Notes: generated by a model not told the origin, from the letters alone. Shown: positions 34,640 to 43,635, numbered from the stretch's first letter. The stretch is 64,000 nucleotides of DNA from Afipia sp. P52-10 (GCF_000516555.1 NZ_AZSJ01000003.1:2165302-2229301), one strand, 5' to 3'. Numbers and translations: made by a program.

Positions 34640-35466
34640 CGGCAACCTCTCTGAGACGCTGTGCCGGGTCGTCCCGGCATGTGCTCCCTCGCGGCCGGGT
34701 CGTCCCGTCCAGAGCGGTGTGCGGTGTGCTGCGCGCTGGCGACGCGCCGCGGAAACACTTCGAGATCGCGCGAGATGGTCGCGCCGTAACGCTCGCGCTC
34801 CTCGGCGCGGTTGCGGTGGCGTTCGAAGGCGATGACGCGGGTGGCGAGGCTGAACGCCTCGCTGAGATCGTGCGTCACCATCACCACGGTCAGCTCGGTC
34901 TCGTGCCAGAGCCGCTTCATCAGCTCGTGGATGTCGGCGCGGATGCCGGGATCGAGCGCGCCGAACGGCTCGTCGAGCAACAGGATCTTTGGCCCGCGCA
35001 TGATCGCCTGCGCCAGCGCCAGCCGCTGCTGCATGCCGCCGGACAGCGCCGCCGGATATTTGCTCTCGTGGCCGGCGAGGCCGACCTCGGCCAGCAGCGC
35101 CATCGCTTCGTCGCGGGCCTTGCGATAGGCCGCGCCGAACAGCTTGCCGAGCAGACGCGACTGCTGCAGCTCGCGGCCGAGCATCACGTTCTGCAACACG
35201 GTGAGATGTGGAAACACCGAGTAGCGCTGGAACACGACGCCGCGATCGGCATCGGGCTCCGGCTTCAGCGGCGCGCCGTCGATCAGGATCTGCCCGCGCG
35301 TCGGCGTCTCCTCGCCGAGCAGCATGCGCAGGAAGGTGGTCTTGCCGCAGCCGGAGGGGCCGACCAGGGCGATGAACGCGCGCGGGGCGATGTCGAGCGA
35401 GATGCGCTCGAGCACGATGTGGTCGTCGTATTCCTTCCAGACGTTGTCGATGCGGATCGCGCTCAT
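34636..35466 (-). CDS. ABC transporter ATP-binding protein of the guanidine operon
   Basis: 276 residues with Walker A VGPSGCGKTT, signature ALSGGMQQRLALAQA, Walker B ILLLDEPFGALD and switch His in VTHDLSEA. NitT/TauT-type ATPase (SsuB-like). The frame is open far upstream, but the start MSAIRIDNVWKEYDD at 35466 matches the family and overlaps the permease stop as ATGA. Powers uptake of the ligand of the operon, most plausibly guanidine or a guanidino compound. Confidence 0.93.
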   Translation of the reverse strand: MSAIRIDNVWKEYDDHIVLERISLDIAPRAFIALVGPSGCGKTTFLRMLLGEETPTRGQILIDGAPLKPEPDADRGVVFQRYSVFPHLTVLQNVMLGRELQQSRLLGKLFGAAYRKARDEAMALLAEVGLAGHESKYPAALSGGMQQRLALAQAIMRGPKILLLDEPFGALDPGIRADIHELMKRLWHETELTVVMVTHDLSEAFSLATRVIAFERHRNRAEERERYGATISRDLEVFPRRVASAQHTAHRSGRDDPAAREHMPGRPGTASQRGCR

Positions 35467-36281
35467 GCGGGCCTCACCGCGGCGAACCAGGGGAAGGCTT
35501 TCCGCTGCAGCAGCCGCAAGGCGGCATCCATCGCGAAGGCGAGGACGGTGATCCAGATGACGTACGGGATGATCACGTCCATCGACAGATAGCGCCGCAC
35601 CAGGAAGATGCGGTAGCCGAGACCGGAGTCGGAGGCGATCGCTTCGGCTGCGATCAGGAACAGCCATGCCGGTCCAAGCTGCAGCCGCAGGGTGTCGATC
35701 AGTCGCGGCAGCAGTTGCGGCAACACCACGCGCATCGCCACCAGCCACGACGATGCGCCCAGCGTCTGCGCCTTGATCAGCTGCTCGCGCGGCAGCTCGA
35801 GCACTCTCATGGCGAGATCGCGCACCATGCAGGGCAGGGTGCCGATCACGATCAGCGCGATCTTGGAATTCTCGCCGAGCCCCATGACGATGAACAGGAT
35901 CGGCAGCAGCGCCAGCGGCGGCACCATCGAGGAGACCGAGACGAACGGCGCCAACAGCGCGTTCGCGCTCGGCAGCAGGCCGATGACGACGCTGAGCACC
36001 AGCGCGAGCCCGGTCGAGATCGCGAGCGCCGAGCCGAGCCGACCGAGGCTCGCCAGCGTGTCCGACAGCATCAGGATGCTGCCGGTGCGTACATCGGTTT
36101 CGAACGCCATGCGCTTGACCGCGTCGATCATGCTCGGCAGCGCCGGCAGCAGCTTGTCGTTCGGGTTCTCGGCGAGGCGGATCGCCGAACCGGTGAAGTA
36201 GGCGACCGCCAGCAGCACGAATGGAAGCGCGGCCAGGTAGATGCCCGTGGCCCGGCCGGGCCTGAGATTCATGAAACGCAT
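35463..36281 (-). CDS. ABC transporter permease of the guanidine operon
   Basis: 272 residues with about six membrane helices and the binding-protein-dependent inner-membrane signature around residues 160-200 (LPREQLIKAQTLGASSWLVAMRVVLPQLL, the EAA loop contacting the ATPase). SsuC/TauC-like. Starts 29 bases after the binding-protein gene and is coupled to the ATPase gene by a 4-base overlap. Confidence 0.92.
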   Translation of the reverse strand: MRFMNLRPGRATGIYLAALPFVLLAVAYFTGSAIRLAENPNDKLLPALPSMIDAVKRMAFETDVRTGSILMLSDTLASLGRLGSALAISTGLALVLSVVIGLLPSANALLAPFVSVSSMVPPLALLPILFIVMGLGENSKIALIVIGTLPCMVRDLAMRVLELPREQLIKAQTLGASSWLVAMRVVLPQLLPRLIDTLRLQLGPAWLFLIAAEAIASDSGLGYRIFLVRRYLSMDVIIPYVIWITVLAFAMDAALRLLQRKAFPWFAAVRPA

Positions 36282-36310
36282 GCGGACGGTCCCTGCTTGG
36301 TATGCCGCGC

Positions 36311-37384
36311 TCAGAGCTTGCCCTTGGCGGCGGCGTCCATGTAGGTCGCGTCGAAGCGCAGCTTGATATTGGCCTTGTCGCCGAGCACGCTCTTGTCGGC
36401 GAGTTCGATGCCGACGACATCGGCGGACTTCGCGTCCTTGCCGAGCAGGCCCTTCTCGAACAGGAATTTGCGCACGCGGTCCATGGTGGTGCCGATGGTC
36501 GCGCTCTTGGTGAACGCCTCCGCTTCAGCGGCCTTGGAGAACAGGCGGGTGGAGGCGAGCTGGCTCTCGAAGCCCGCGAGGTCGGTGCCGGAGGCCTTGG
36601 CCATCGCCTCCTTGGCGTCCTTGGCGGCGGCGTCGGTGCCGGTCATCCTGGCGAGGGTTTCGTACCAGATGCCCGCCAGCGCCTTGCCGAAGTCCGGATT
36701 GTCCTTCAGGACCGCGGTGTTGACGACCATCAGGTCCATGATCTCGCCGGGGATCTGCGAGGAATCGAACACCTTCTTGGCATCCGGGCTGGCGAGGATC
36801 TCGGCGACGATCGGATTCCAGGTGACGACGGCGGTGACGTCGGGCGTCTTGTAGGCGCCGGCCATGTCCGCGTCCGAGGTGTTCACCACCTTCACGTCCC
36901 GCTCGGCGAGCTTGACGCCTTCCAGCGCGCGGGCCAGCAGATAGTGCGAGACCGAGAACTCGACGAGGTTGACCTTCTGGCCCTTGACGGCGGCAAGGTC
37001 GCCCTTGCCCTTCAGGATCACCGCGTCGTTGCCATTGGAGAAGTCGCCGACGATCATCGCCGTGGTGTCGACGCCGCCGGCGGCCGGGATCGACAGCGCG
37101 TCCATGTTGGTGATCGTCACGGCGTCGAAGGCGCCCGCCGTGTACTGGTTGACCGACTCGACATAGTCATTGAACTGCTTGACCTCGATCGTGAGGCCAT
37201 ACTTGTCGGCCCATTTCTTGACGATGCCGGTGTCGGCGGCATAGCCCCAGGGCATCCAGCCGACATAGATCGACCAGGCGATCTTGAAGCTCTTCTTGGC
37301 CTGCGCGTGGGCGGGCACAGCCGTCGCGGCGCCAAGCAGCAGGACGGCGCAGGCCAGTGCGGCTATCGATGTGAGACGTCTCAT
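36311..37384 (-). CDS. ABC transporter substrate-binding protein, NMT1/SsuA-like, of the guanidine operon
   Basis: 357 residues with a signal peptide ending near AHAQA (residue 28). Mature part FKIAWSIYVGWMPWGYAADTGIVKKWADKYGLTIEV is the type annotated as putative urea ABC transporter binding protein. First gene after the riboswitch, with AAGGGG 8 bases before its ATG. Periplasmic capture of guanidine or a close analogue is inferred from operon context; the family itself binds varied nitrogen and sulfur compounds. Confidence 0.9.
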   Translation of the reverse strand: MRRLTSIAALACAVLLLGAATAVPAHAQAKKSFKIAWSIYVGWMPWGYAADTGIVKKWADKYGLTIEVKQFNDYVESVNQYTAGAFDAVTITNMDALSIPAAGGVDTTAMIVGDFSNGNDAVILKGKGDLAAVKGQKVNLVEFSVSHYLLARALEGVKLAERDVKVVNTSDADMAGAYKTPDVTAVVTWNPIVAEILASPDAKKVFDSSQIPGEIMDLMVVNTAVLKDNPDFGKALAGIWYETLARMTGTDAAAKDAKEAMAKASGTDLAGFESQLASTRLFSKAAEAEAFTKSATIGTTMDRVRKFLFEKGLLGKDAKSADVVGIELADKSVLGDKANIKLRFDATYMDAAAKGKL

Positions 37385-37389
37385 TTCAA

Positions 37390-37451
37390 AATCCCCTTCT
37401 GCGGCTTCGCGAAAGGGATTGGTGCATGGACCATCGCGCCACCAATCCCTT
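37390..37451 (-). promoter_or_regulatory. riboswitch expression platform: hairpin competing with ribosome binding site pairing
   Basis: Downstream of the aptamer a 12-bp perfect hairpin (AAGGGATTGGTG, 15-base loop, CACCAATCCCTT; arms at 37440-37451 and 37413-37424) precedes the start codon. The 3' arm with adjoining bases (AATCCCTTTC) is also complementary over ten bases, one being G-U, to GAAGGGGATT at 37390-37399, which contains the ribosome binding site. The two pairings exclude one another. No T run, so control of translation rather than termination is suggested. Confidence 0.6.
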
Positions 37452-37460
37452 GGTTTGACG

Positions 37461-37570
37461 AGGTCTCCCGGGCTTTTGTCCCGCCGTGCACCTGCGAGGA
37501 TTTGTCCCTCGCAAGCAGTCGCTCTCGGACCAGCGCCTCCTGGCAGGAGGCCGGAACCCTAGCGGCTAAC
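37461..37570 (-). ncRNA. guanidine-I riboswitch (ykkC-yxkD class) aptamer
   Basis: On the minus strand the leader of the operon contains, in order, CTAGGGTTCCG (37552-37562), GGTCCGAGAG (37522-37531) and ACGGCGGGACAAAAGCCCGGGAGA-type sequence (37464-37487), the three most conserved blocks of the guanidine-I aptamer, with hairpins GCCTCCTGCCAGGAGGC and GCGAGGGACAAATCCTCGC between them. This class binds free guanidine and switches on guanidine export or degradation genes. The aptamer ends 76 bases before the binding-protein start codon. Confidence 0.93.
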
Positions 37571-38033
37571 TCGAACACAAGAATGCAGGTTGTGTGCCAG
37601 CGTCGCGTCGCTTGATTCCGCAAGGATTTCTGCTGGCGTGATGGTTCTCCGCCGACCGATGGCGCGCGTCTTGGAATGCGCTTTGGGCAGTCTGCTCAAA
37701 TTTTGGTCAGCCGTCGGGCGCGCGTGCATCGGAGCGATCGCCGGTGCGCGTCATCCGCGGCTGCGCGCGCGGGCGCTCAAGAACGCAAACAAAACAACGC
37801 GAAGGTTGGTTCGCACCGCACGCAAGTGGAATCGTCTGAAGACCGTCATCGCAGCACCTCGTCCTGTTATCCCGGCGATGGTCATGCATAATGCGCGCCA
37901 GATCGCAGGCGGCGCGATGGCCGGAACAATTGCAGCTGGTGCGCGGGCTATGCTGGTGGAGCGGGCAGCCGAAGGGCGGCGTTCGCAACGGTACGCCGTG
38001 CCGCTTCGGCCGTCCTTGCTCGGCTTCTGCCGT
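37571..38033. other. intergenic region between the guanidine operon promoter and leuA
   Basis: About 460 bases. It should hold the promoter of the guanidine operon (minus strand, just above 37570), but no convincing boxes were found. Frames in both strands lack family features, ribosome binding sites and normal codon use, so no gene is called. Confidence 0.5.
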
Positions 38034-38057
38034 CAGCACCGCGGGTGCGCGGTGCTG
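38034..38057 (-). terminator. perfect hairpin downstream of leuA
   Basis: CAGCACCGCG and CGCGGTGCTG form a 10-bp perfect stem with a four-base loop, 31 bases past the leuA stop. The minus-strand continuation GACGGCAG has no T run, so this may be a terminator needing a protein factor or a 3'-end protecting structure. Confidence 0.5.
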
Positions 38058-38087
38058 GTTCCTGAATGGCGAACGGCCTGCCGCTGC

Positions 38088-39764
38088 TCAGGCGCTGCAG
38101 GCGGCGCTGAGCACGGCCTTGACGGAGGCGGTGGCGACGTCGCTGTCGATGCCGACGCCGAACACGCGACGGCCGTCGGCGGTGCGGCACTCGAGATAGG
38201 CAGCGGCCTTGGAGTCCGAACCGTGCTTCAGCGCATGCTCGTGGTAATCGACGACGTCGATCGCGAGCCCGCAACTGTCGGCGAGTGCGGCCAGCGCGCT
38301 GGAGATCAGCCCGTTGCCGCGGCCGTTGATGCTGAGCAGGCGGCCGTCCACCCGCACCTGGCCGCTGAACGTGCGCTGCTGGTCGCCGCGGCGGCTGCCG
38401 GTCTTGTAATCGACCAGCTCGAACCGCTGCGGGCTGGTCAGGTGATAGGCGCTGCAGAAGATCGACCAGATCATCTCGGCGGTCATCTCCTTGCCGGTGC
38501 GGTCGGCTTCCTCCTGCACGCGGCGGCTGAAGTCGATCTGCAGATGGCGCGGCAGCTTCAATCCCTGATCCTGCTCGATCACCCAGGCGACGCCGCCCTT
38601 GCCGGACTGGCTGTTGACGCGGATGACGGCTTCGTAGGTCTCGCCGATGTCGGCCGGATCGATCGGCAGATATGGCATTTCCCAGACGCCGTCGTTGCGG
38701 CTGCGATGCGCCTCGAAGCCCTTGCGGATCGCGTCCTGGTGCGAGCCGGAGAAGGCGGTGTGCACCAGTTCGCCCGCGTAAGGGTGGCGCGGATGCACCG
38801 GCAGGGCGTTGCAGTGCTCGACCGTGCGGACGACGCTGCGCATATCGGGGAAATACAGCTTCGGATCGATCCCCTGTGTGTACAGGTTCAACGCCAAGGT
38901 GACGATATCGACATTGCCGGTGCGTTCGCCGTTGCCGAACAGGCAGCCTTCGACGCGATCGGCGCCGGCCAGCAACGCGAGCTCGGTCGCTGCGACCGCC
39001 GTGCCGCGGTCGTTATGCGGATGCAGGCTGATGATGACGCTGTCGCGGCGCGAGATGCGGCGGCAGAACCACTCGATCTGATCGGCATAGACGTTCGGCA
39101 TCGCCACCTCGACGGTGGCCGGCAGGTTGAGAATGACCGGATGCTCCGGCGTCGGCTGCCAGATGTCGAGCACGCGCTCGCAGATCTCGAGCGCGAACTC
39201 CGGCTCGGTGAAGCAGAACGTCTCGGGCGAGTACTGGAACGTCCAGCGCGTGTCCGGCTGCTTGCGGCTTTCCTCCAGCATGGCGGTGGCGCCTTCGCGG
39301 GCGAGATCGACGATCTCGCGCTGGCTCATCTGGAAGACGACGCGGCGGAACAGCGGCGCGGTGGCGTTGTAGAGATGGACGATCGCCTGCTTGGCCCCCT
39401 GCAACGATTCGAACGTGCGCGCGATCAGGTCGGCGCGCGATTGCGTGATCACCTGGATCGAGACGTCGTCGGGGATCAGCGCGTCGTCGATCAGCCGGCG
39501 GACGAAATCAAACTCGGTCTGCGAGGCGGAGGGAAACGCGACTTCGATCTCCTTGAAGCCGACCCCGACCAGCGTCTTGTAGAAGCGCAGCTTCTTCTCG
39601 ACGTCCATCGGGTCGGCCAGCGACTGGTTGCCGTCGCGCAGGTCGGTGGAGAGCCAGCGCGGCGCTGTGGTGATCTGCCGGGTGGGCCATTGCCGATCAG
39701 GCATGGCGACGGGAGAGACAAAGGGGCGATACTTGGTTTCAGGGTTGGTCAACATGATGCGCAT
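38088..39764 (-). CDS. leuA: 2-isopropylmalate synthase
   Basis: 558 residues, the longer LeuA type. TIM-barrel catalytic domain with [15 protein letters not shown] (metal-binding Asp), [37 protein letters not shown] (metal His pair), and a C-terminal regulatory domain (from about 430) that would bind leucine for feedback inhibition. Condenses acetyl-CoA and 2-oxoisovalerate, first committed step of leucine synthesis. Start codons at 39764 and 39755 are both possible and neither has a good ribosome binding site. A possible leader peptide lies upstream. Confidence 0.95.
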   Translation of the reverse strand: MRIMLTNPETKYRPFVSPVAMPDRQWPTRQITTAPRWLSTDLRDGNQSLADPMDVEKKLRFYKTLVGVGFKEIEVAFPSASQTEFDFVRRLIDDALIPDDVSIQVITQSRADLIARTFESLQGAKQAIVHLYNATAPLFRRVVFQMSQREIVDLAREGATAMLEESRKQPDTRWTFQYSPETFCFTEPEFALEICERVLDIWQPTPEHPVILNLPATVEVAMPNVYADQIEWFCRRISRRDSVIISLHPHNDRGTAVAATELALLAGADRVEGCLFGNGERTGNVDIVTLALNLYTQGIDPKLYFPDMRSVVRTVEHCNALPVHPRHPYAGELVHTAFSGSHQDAIRKGFEAHRSRNDGVWEMPYLPIDPADIGETYEAVIRVNSQSGKGGVAWVIEQDQGLKLPRHLQIDFSRRVQEEADRTGKEMTAEMIWSIFCSAYHLTSPQRFELVDYKTGSRRGDQQRTFSGQVRVDGRLLSINGRGNGLISSALAALADSCGLAIDVVDYHEHALKHGSDSKAAAYLECRTADGRRVFGVGIDSDVATASVKAVLSAACSA

Positions 39765-39777
39765 CCGTGCGTCTGAG

Positions 39778-39871
39778 GTGTTCGTCAGGGTTGAACACGG
39801 CAGATACGGCCGCCGGACTGCCGTTAGCCTCGGCGGCCGCCGGTAAGTCGCAGCGAGAGCGCAAGCCGCAT
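39778..39871 (-). promoter_or_regulatory. possible leuA attenuator: leucine-rich leader peptide and exclusive hairpins
   Basis: A 15-codon frame (39824-39871, [15 protein letters not shown]) contains four Leu codons in its first nine, using CTT, CTC and CTG. It ends about 60 bases before leuA. Two hairpins follow: ACGGCAG/CTGCCGT (39797-39803 with 39818-39824) and GTGTTC/GAACAC (39778-39783 with 39793-39798), which share two bases and so compete. The layout resembles leader-peptide attenuation, but the leader lacks a clear ribosome binding site and neither hairpin has a T run. Confidence 0.4.
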
Positions 39872-40092
39872 CGCGATCGCAGCCGAATCCGTGCGCGCCC
39901 GGGCGGGCGACGGCAGCGAAACGGCGAGGGTGAGCGATCGGGACACGGAATTTCCGAGAACGGCTTTCTTGAATGAGATGGCCTGACTATAACCCTGCCA
40001 AATCTGACCTTCTCGCGCAAGGGTGCCATTTTTCGTCGAAAAAGGGTCAAATTCACGGTTTGCATGCCGACGCATGCCAGAGGGATCGAACG
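39872..40092. other. intergenic region between leuA leader and AraC gene
   Basis: Divergent promoter region. It contains the short palindrome TTTTTCG-T-CGAAAAA at 40029-40043, about 50 bases before the AraC start, which may be an operator. No further gene was found. Confidence 0.45.
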
Positions 40093-40845
40093 ATGCAGGC
40101 AACTCCCGCACCGGCGCTGAATCCGGTGACGCTGCTGGCGGTGGACGACCAGGCATTGCCGGGGCAGCGCCATAGCCATGCCGAGGCTCAGTTGCTCTAT
40201 GCGGTCAGCGGCGTGTTTACGGTCGCGACCGACCGTGGCGTCTGGGTGGTGCCGCCAAACCGGGCGGTGTGGGTGCCCGCCGGCGTGGAGCACATCACCG
40301 CGAGCAGCGGTCCGATCAAGTTCCGGGCGCTGTTCGTCGCGGCCGGAGCGGAGCGGCGGCTGCCGGATGATTGCTGCGTGGTCGAGGTTTCGCCGCTGCT
40401 GCGCGAAATGATCGTGCGACTGGCGTCCATCGACGGCCGTCCTGAGCATGCGGCCTATGCCTTGCGGCTGTCGCTGCTGTTGCTCGACGAACTGACGATC
40501 CTGCCGGTGCAGCCGCTCAGCCTGCCGATGCCGCGCCACCCGCGGCTCGCCGCCTTCTGCGCGGCGGTGCAGGCTGATCCGGCGCATGCGGTGGTGCTGG
40601 AGGAGGCCGCAGCGCGGCTCGGCGTCAGCCGCCGCAGCTTCATGCGCCTGTTCCTGCGCGAAACCGGCATGACGTTTGGCCGCTGGCATCAGCAGGCGCG
40701 GCTTCTGGACGCGCAGCTGCGGCTCGCGCAGGGGCATTCGATCCTCAGCGTGGCGCTCGACTGTGGCTATCAAAGTCCGAGCGCGTTCGCGGCCGCGTTC
40801 CGCCGCGCCCTCGGCAAGGCTCCGAGCGAATATTTCGCGCGCTGA
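40093..40845 (+). CDS. AraC family transcriptional regulator
   Basis: 250 residues. N-terminal cupin-like sensing domain with HSHAEAQLLYAVSGVFTV and VVPPNRAVWVPAGVEHITA, and a C-terminal double helix-turn-helix (about 155-250: ARLGVSRRSFMRLFLRETGMTFGRWHQQARL and SVALDCGYQSPSAFAAAFRRALGKAPSEYF). AGAGGGA precedes the ATG. Divergent from leuA; the more likely target is the EamA-type transporter 213 bases downstream on the same strand. Confidence 0.92.
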   Translation: MQATPAPALNPVTLLAVDDQALPGQRHSHAEAQLLYAVSGVFTVATDRGVWVVPPNRAVWVPAGVEHITASSGPIKFRALFVAAGAERRLPDDCCVVEVSPLLREMIVRLASIDGRPEHAAYALRLSLLLLDELTILPVQPLSLPMPRHPRLAAFCAAVQADPAHAVVLEEAAARLGVSRRSFMRLFLRETGMTFGRWHQQARLLDAQLRLAQGHSILSVALDCGYQSPSAFAAAFRRALGKAPSEYFAR

Positions 40846-41044
40846 CCATGACCGCGTTGTCGAGCGAAGGCCTGTGCTGGACCTGACCCGGGATGGGCAC
40901 TGGATCGCGCGGAGAAGGCGTGCCACGACAAGACCTGAGAGCTTCGGCTCTGATGCCATCAGAACCGAAAATGCTCTGACGGCTTGTCTGCGGCGGGATC
41001 TTGCGTCCACCTTGTGCGATCATCGTCGCGTGCGCGAGGAAGAC

Positions 41045-41072
41045 ATGAGCAACTGGCCATGAGCAACTGGCA
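41045..41072 (+). repeat. 14-bp tandem duplication creating a double start at the EamA gene
   Basis: ATGAGCAACTGGC occurs at 41045 and again at 41059, directly adjoining with one extra base. The first copy opens a five-codon frame (Met-Ser-Asn-Trp-Pro) whose TGA overlaps the second ATG as ATGA. GAGGAAG lies 4-5 bases before the first ATG and about 19 before the second. Confidence 0.75.
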
Positions 41073-41484
41073 AACCTGGGCGCTGCTGTCGGCGGCTTTT
41101 GCCGCTCTGACGGCGATCTTCGCCAAGGTCGGGGTCGAGGACATCAATCCCGATTTCGCGACCTTCCTCCGCACGATCGTCATCCTCGTGGTGCTGGCGG
41201 CTATTCTGGCCAGCCTTGGCGAATTCCGTTCGCTGGGCTCGATCTCGGGCCGGACCTACGTCTTCCTCGGCCTGTCCGGTTTGGCGACGGGCGCGTCGTG
41301 GCTTTGCTACTTCCGCGCGCTAAAGCTCGGTCATGCATCGCAGGTTGCACCGATCGACAAGCTGAGCGTGGTGCTGGTGGCGGTGTTCGGCGTGGTGTTT
41401 CTCGGCGAGAAGCTGTCCGTTCCGAATTCGATCGGCGTGGCGCTGATCGCATCGGGCGCGATTCTCGTCGCAGTGAAGCCCTGA
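41059..41484 (+). CDS. EamA/DMT family transporter, single-domain form
   Basis: 141 residues with five hydrophobic segments and the EamA pattern: WALLSAAFAALTAIFAKVGVEDINPDFATFLRTIVI, GLATGASWLCYFRALKLGHASQVAPIDKLSVVLVAVFGVVFLGE. This is one EamA domain, half of the usual ten-helix protein; such short forms work as dimers. The start codon is the second of two duplicated copies, and translation may depend on reinitiation after a five-codon frame. Substrate unknown. Confidence 0.88.
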   Translation: MSNWQTWALLSAAFAALTAIFAKVGVEDINPDFATFLRTIVILVVLAAILASLGEFRSLGSISGRTYVFLGLSGLATGASWLCYFRALKLGHASQVAPIDKLSVVLVAVFGVVFLGEKLSVPNSIGVALIASGAILVAVKP

Positions 41485-41775
41485 GTCCCGAATCGCCATT
41501 CTGATTCGGCCGCTTTGCTCGGCCGGTCCGCTGGTAGGCACCGGATGTTGCCGGATTCCGTATGCGATGTTCGGGCTTTCTCAACTCTGCGTCCGGTTCT
41601 CCACAGCTCGCGGCCGAACGCTGCAATCTTAACTGATTACGTTCACCGATCGGCAAGCACCCCATGCGATCGAGAGCGGGCCGTGACGATGCTGTTGCGG
41701 CTCGCCCTGGCTTGGTTGATGCGGCGAACATTCAAACGGACCGGTGTGGGGCCGGTGTGATCGGGGTGTGCAGGA

Positions 41776-43635
41776 TTGACCGCGCGGTTCGGTGATGTCT
41801 GGCAGCGTCTGCGACGGCTGTGCGGCGGCTTCCGCTGCGCGCCGGGCGAACGCGACCATGGCGTGCGCCAGAAACTCCTGGTCGGCGCGGTGATCGCGAT
41901 AGCCTGCACGGCGATTCTCGCCATGAGCGTGATCGTGCGCTCCTATGGCGACTATCAGCGCGCGCGCGACAATCTGATCGGGCTGGAGAGCTTTCGTCTC
42001 ATCCTGGAAACCGCGAACCTGCTGTCGGCGGAGCGTGGTCCCTCCAACAGCGTGCTCGGCGAAGGGGTGAAGTCGGAAGGCCCGCTCGCCGCCCGCCTCG
42101 CCCTGTTCCGAACCCGTAGCGATGCCGCGCTCGGCACGCTGTTTGCGATGTCGCATTCGAAGACGACCGGGGTGGTGATCCCGGCCGCGCTGCTGACGCC
42201 GGTTCGCGACCAGCTCGTGGCCGCCCGGCGCGAGGTCGATCGCGTGGCGGCGCTGCCGCCGCCCTTGCGCAGTCTCGCCGACGTGCAGTCGGTGATCGAG
42301 AACATGTTCCAGGTGGTCGATACATTTCAGACGGTGATCCGCTGGAAGGCTGCGCAGCTCACCATCTCGAACCCGGATCTCGCGGGTGAGGTGCTGGCCA
42401 GCCGGATGTTCGGCGAGCTGCGCGAGTATGGCGGGCGGCTGGCGTCGGAGATCATGGCGCCGATCGCGGTGCGCGAGCCGCAGCCGGTGAAGAATCTCGC
42501 CGCCGCCAACCAGACGCGCGGCCGGTTGATCGAGCTGTGGAATCTTGCCGGCGTGCAGGGCGCGCTCGGCCTGCGTCATCCCCGCTTTGCCGAGGCGCTG
42601 CGCGACGTCGAGCGCGAGTTCTTCGGCGACGGTGTGGCGATGGTCGATGCGCTGATCGCCGAGGGACGCAAGTCCGGTGATTATTCGATGACGGCGGAGG
42701 AGTTGACGAACCGCTTCGTGCCGACGCTCGAGCCGCTCGAGCGCGCGCGCAAGGTCTTCCTCGATCTCACGGTGGATGAGCTGAACGAGGTCCGCAGCAA
42801 GGCGCTGACGATGCTGGGCGGCACGATCGGCATCACCGCGCTGTTCGTCGCGACGTTGCTCGGGCTGATCCTCGCCGCGCAGCGGTTCATCTTCAATCCG
42901 CTGCTGCAGGCCCACAACGAGGTGGTCGGATTGACCACCGCCGGCGCTGTCGCATCCGGCCGCGTCGTGCAACACGCGCCCGAGATCCGCCGTCTGTTCG
43001 AGGCGATCAGCGCGCTGCGCGACAACCTCGCCGAGCGCGATTCGCTGACGCAGCATCTGCGCCAACTGGCGGAAACCGACGGGCTGACCGGCCTGCTCAA
43101 CCGGCGGATGCTGGACCTCGTCGGCGAGAACCGTGCCGGCACAGCCGGCGATGGCAGGGCCTGCTTGATCTTGATGGACATCGACCATTTCAAGACCATC
43201 AACGACGGCTACGGCCATCTCGAAGGCGACCGGGTGCTGAAGGAGTGCGTGCAGCGCGTCGGCGCGATGCTGCGGGCCAGCGATATCTTCGCCCGGTTCG
43301 GCGGCGAGGAGTTCGCGATCCTGATTCCAGATGGCGATTTCGCCGCCGCGGTCGCGCTGGCCAAGCGCGTTCGCTACGTGCTGCAGACCGGCCCATTCGC
43401 GCTGACCAGCGGCCACGAGCTGCGGATCACCGCGAGCTTCGGCGTCGCCACCGGTCATCTCGGCCGCGCGTCGTGGCCGCGCTTGATCGAGGCCGCCGAT
43501 GCCGCGCTCTACCGGGCGAAGTCGGAAGGCCGCAACCGCGTGCGGGTGGCCGAGACGATCCATCTGGTTCCGCCAATGACGCCGCTCGATGCGGAGCATG
43601 ATCAGGATTCCGGGCGATCGCTGGCGTCGCTTTAG
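41776..43635 (+). CDS. diguanylate cyclase with membrane sensor region
   Basis: Up to 619 residues from TTG 41776; GTG 41863 would shorten it by 29. Membrane helix at about 34-52, a periplasmic helical sensor region to about 350, a second helix (TIGITALFVATLLGLILAA), a HAMP-like linker and a C-terminal GGDEF domain with LMDIDHFKTINDGYGH and the active-site GGEEF. RASD five residues before the active site is a product-inhibition I-site. Makes cyclic di-GMP from GTP. The upstream in-frame stop at 41758 leaves no ATG start, so the true start is uncertain. Confidence 0.88.
   Translation: MTARFGDVWQRLRRLCGGFRCAPGERDHGVRQKLLVGAVIAIACTAILAMSVIVRSYGDYQRARDNLIGLESFRLILETANLLSAERGPSNSVLGEGVKSEGPLAARLALFRTRSDAALGTLFAMSHSKTTGVVIPAALLTPVRDQLVAARREVDRVAALPPPLRSLADVQSVIENMFQVVDTFQTVIRWKAAQLTISNPDLAGEVLASRMFGELREYGGRLASEIMAPIAVREPQPVKNLAAANQTRGRLIELWNLAGVQGALGLRHPRFAEALRDVEREFFGDGVAMVDALIAEGRKSGDYSMTAEELTNRFVPTLEPLERARKVFLDLTVDELNEVRSKALTMLGGTIGITALFVATLLGLILAAQRFIFNPLLQAHNEVVGLTTAGAVASGRVVQHAPEIRRLFEAISALRDNLAERDSLTQHLRQLAETDGLTGLLNRRMLDLVGENRAGTAGDGRACLILMDIDHFKTINDGYGHLEGDRVLKECVQRVGAMLRASDIFARFGGEEFAILIPDGDFAAAVALAKRVRYVLQTGPFALTSGHELRITASFGVATGHLGRASWPRLIEAADAALYRAKSEGRNRVRVAETIHLVPPMTPLDAEHDQDSGRSLASL

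Noticed and set aside
37413-37451. Reading the leader hairpin as a Rho-independent terminator
   Set aside because: No T run follows on the minus strand; complementarity to the ribosome binding site suggests translational control.
37707-38039. 110-codon minus-strand frame between the guanidine leader and leuA
   Set aside because: Cys/Arg-rich translation, no ribosome binding site, overlaps the hairpin after leuA.
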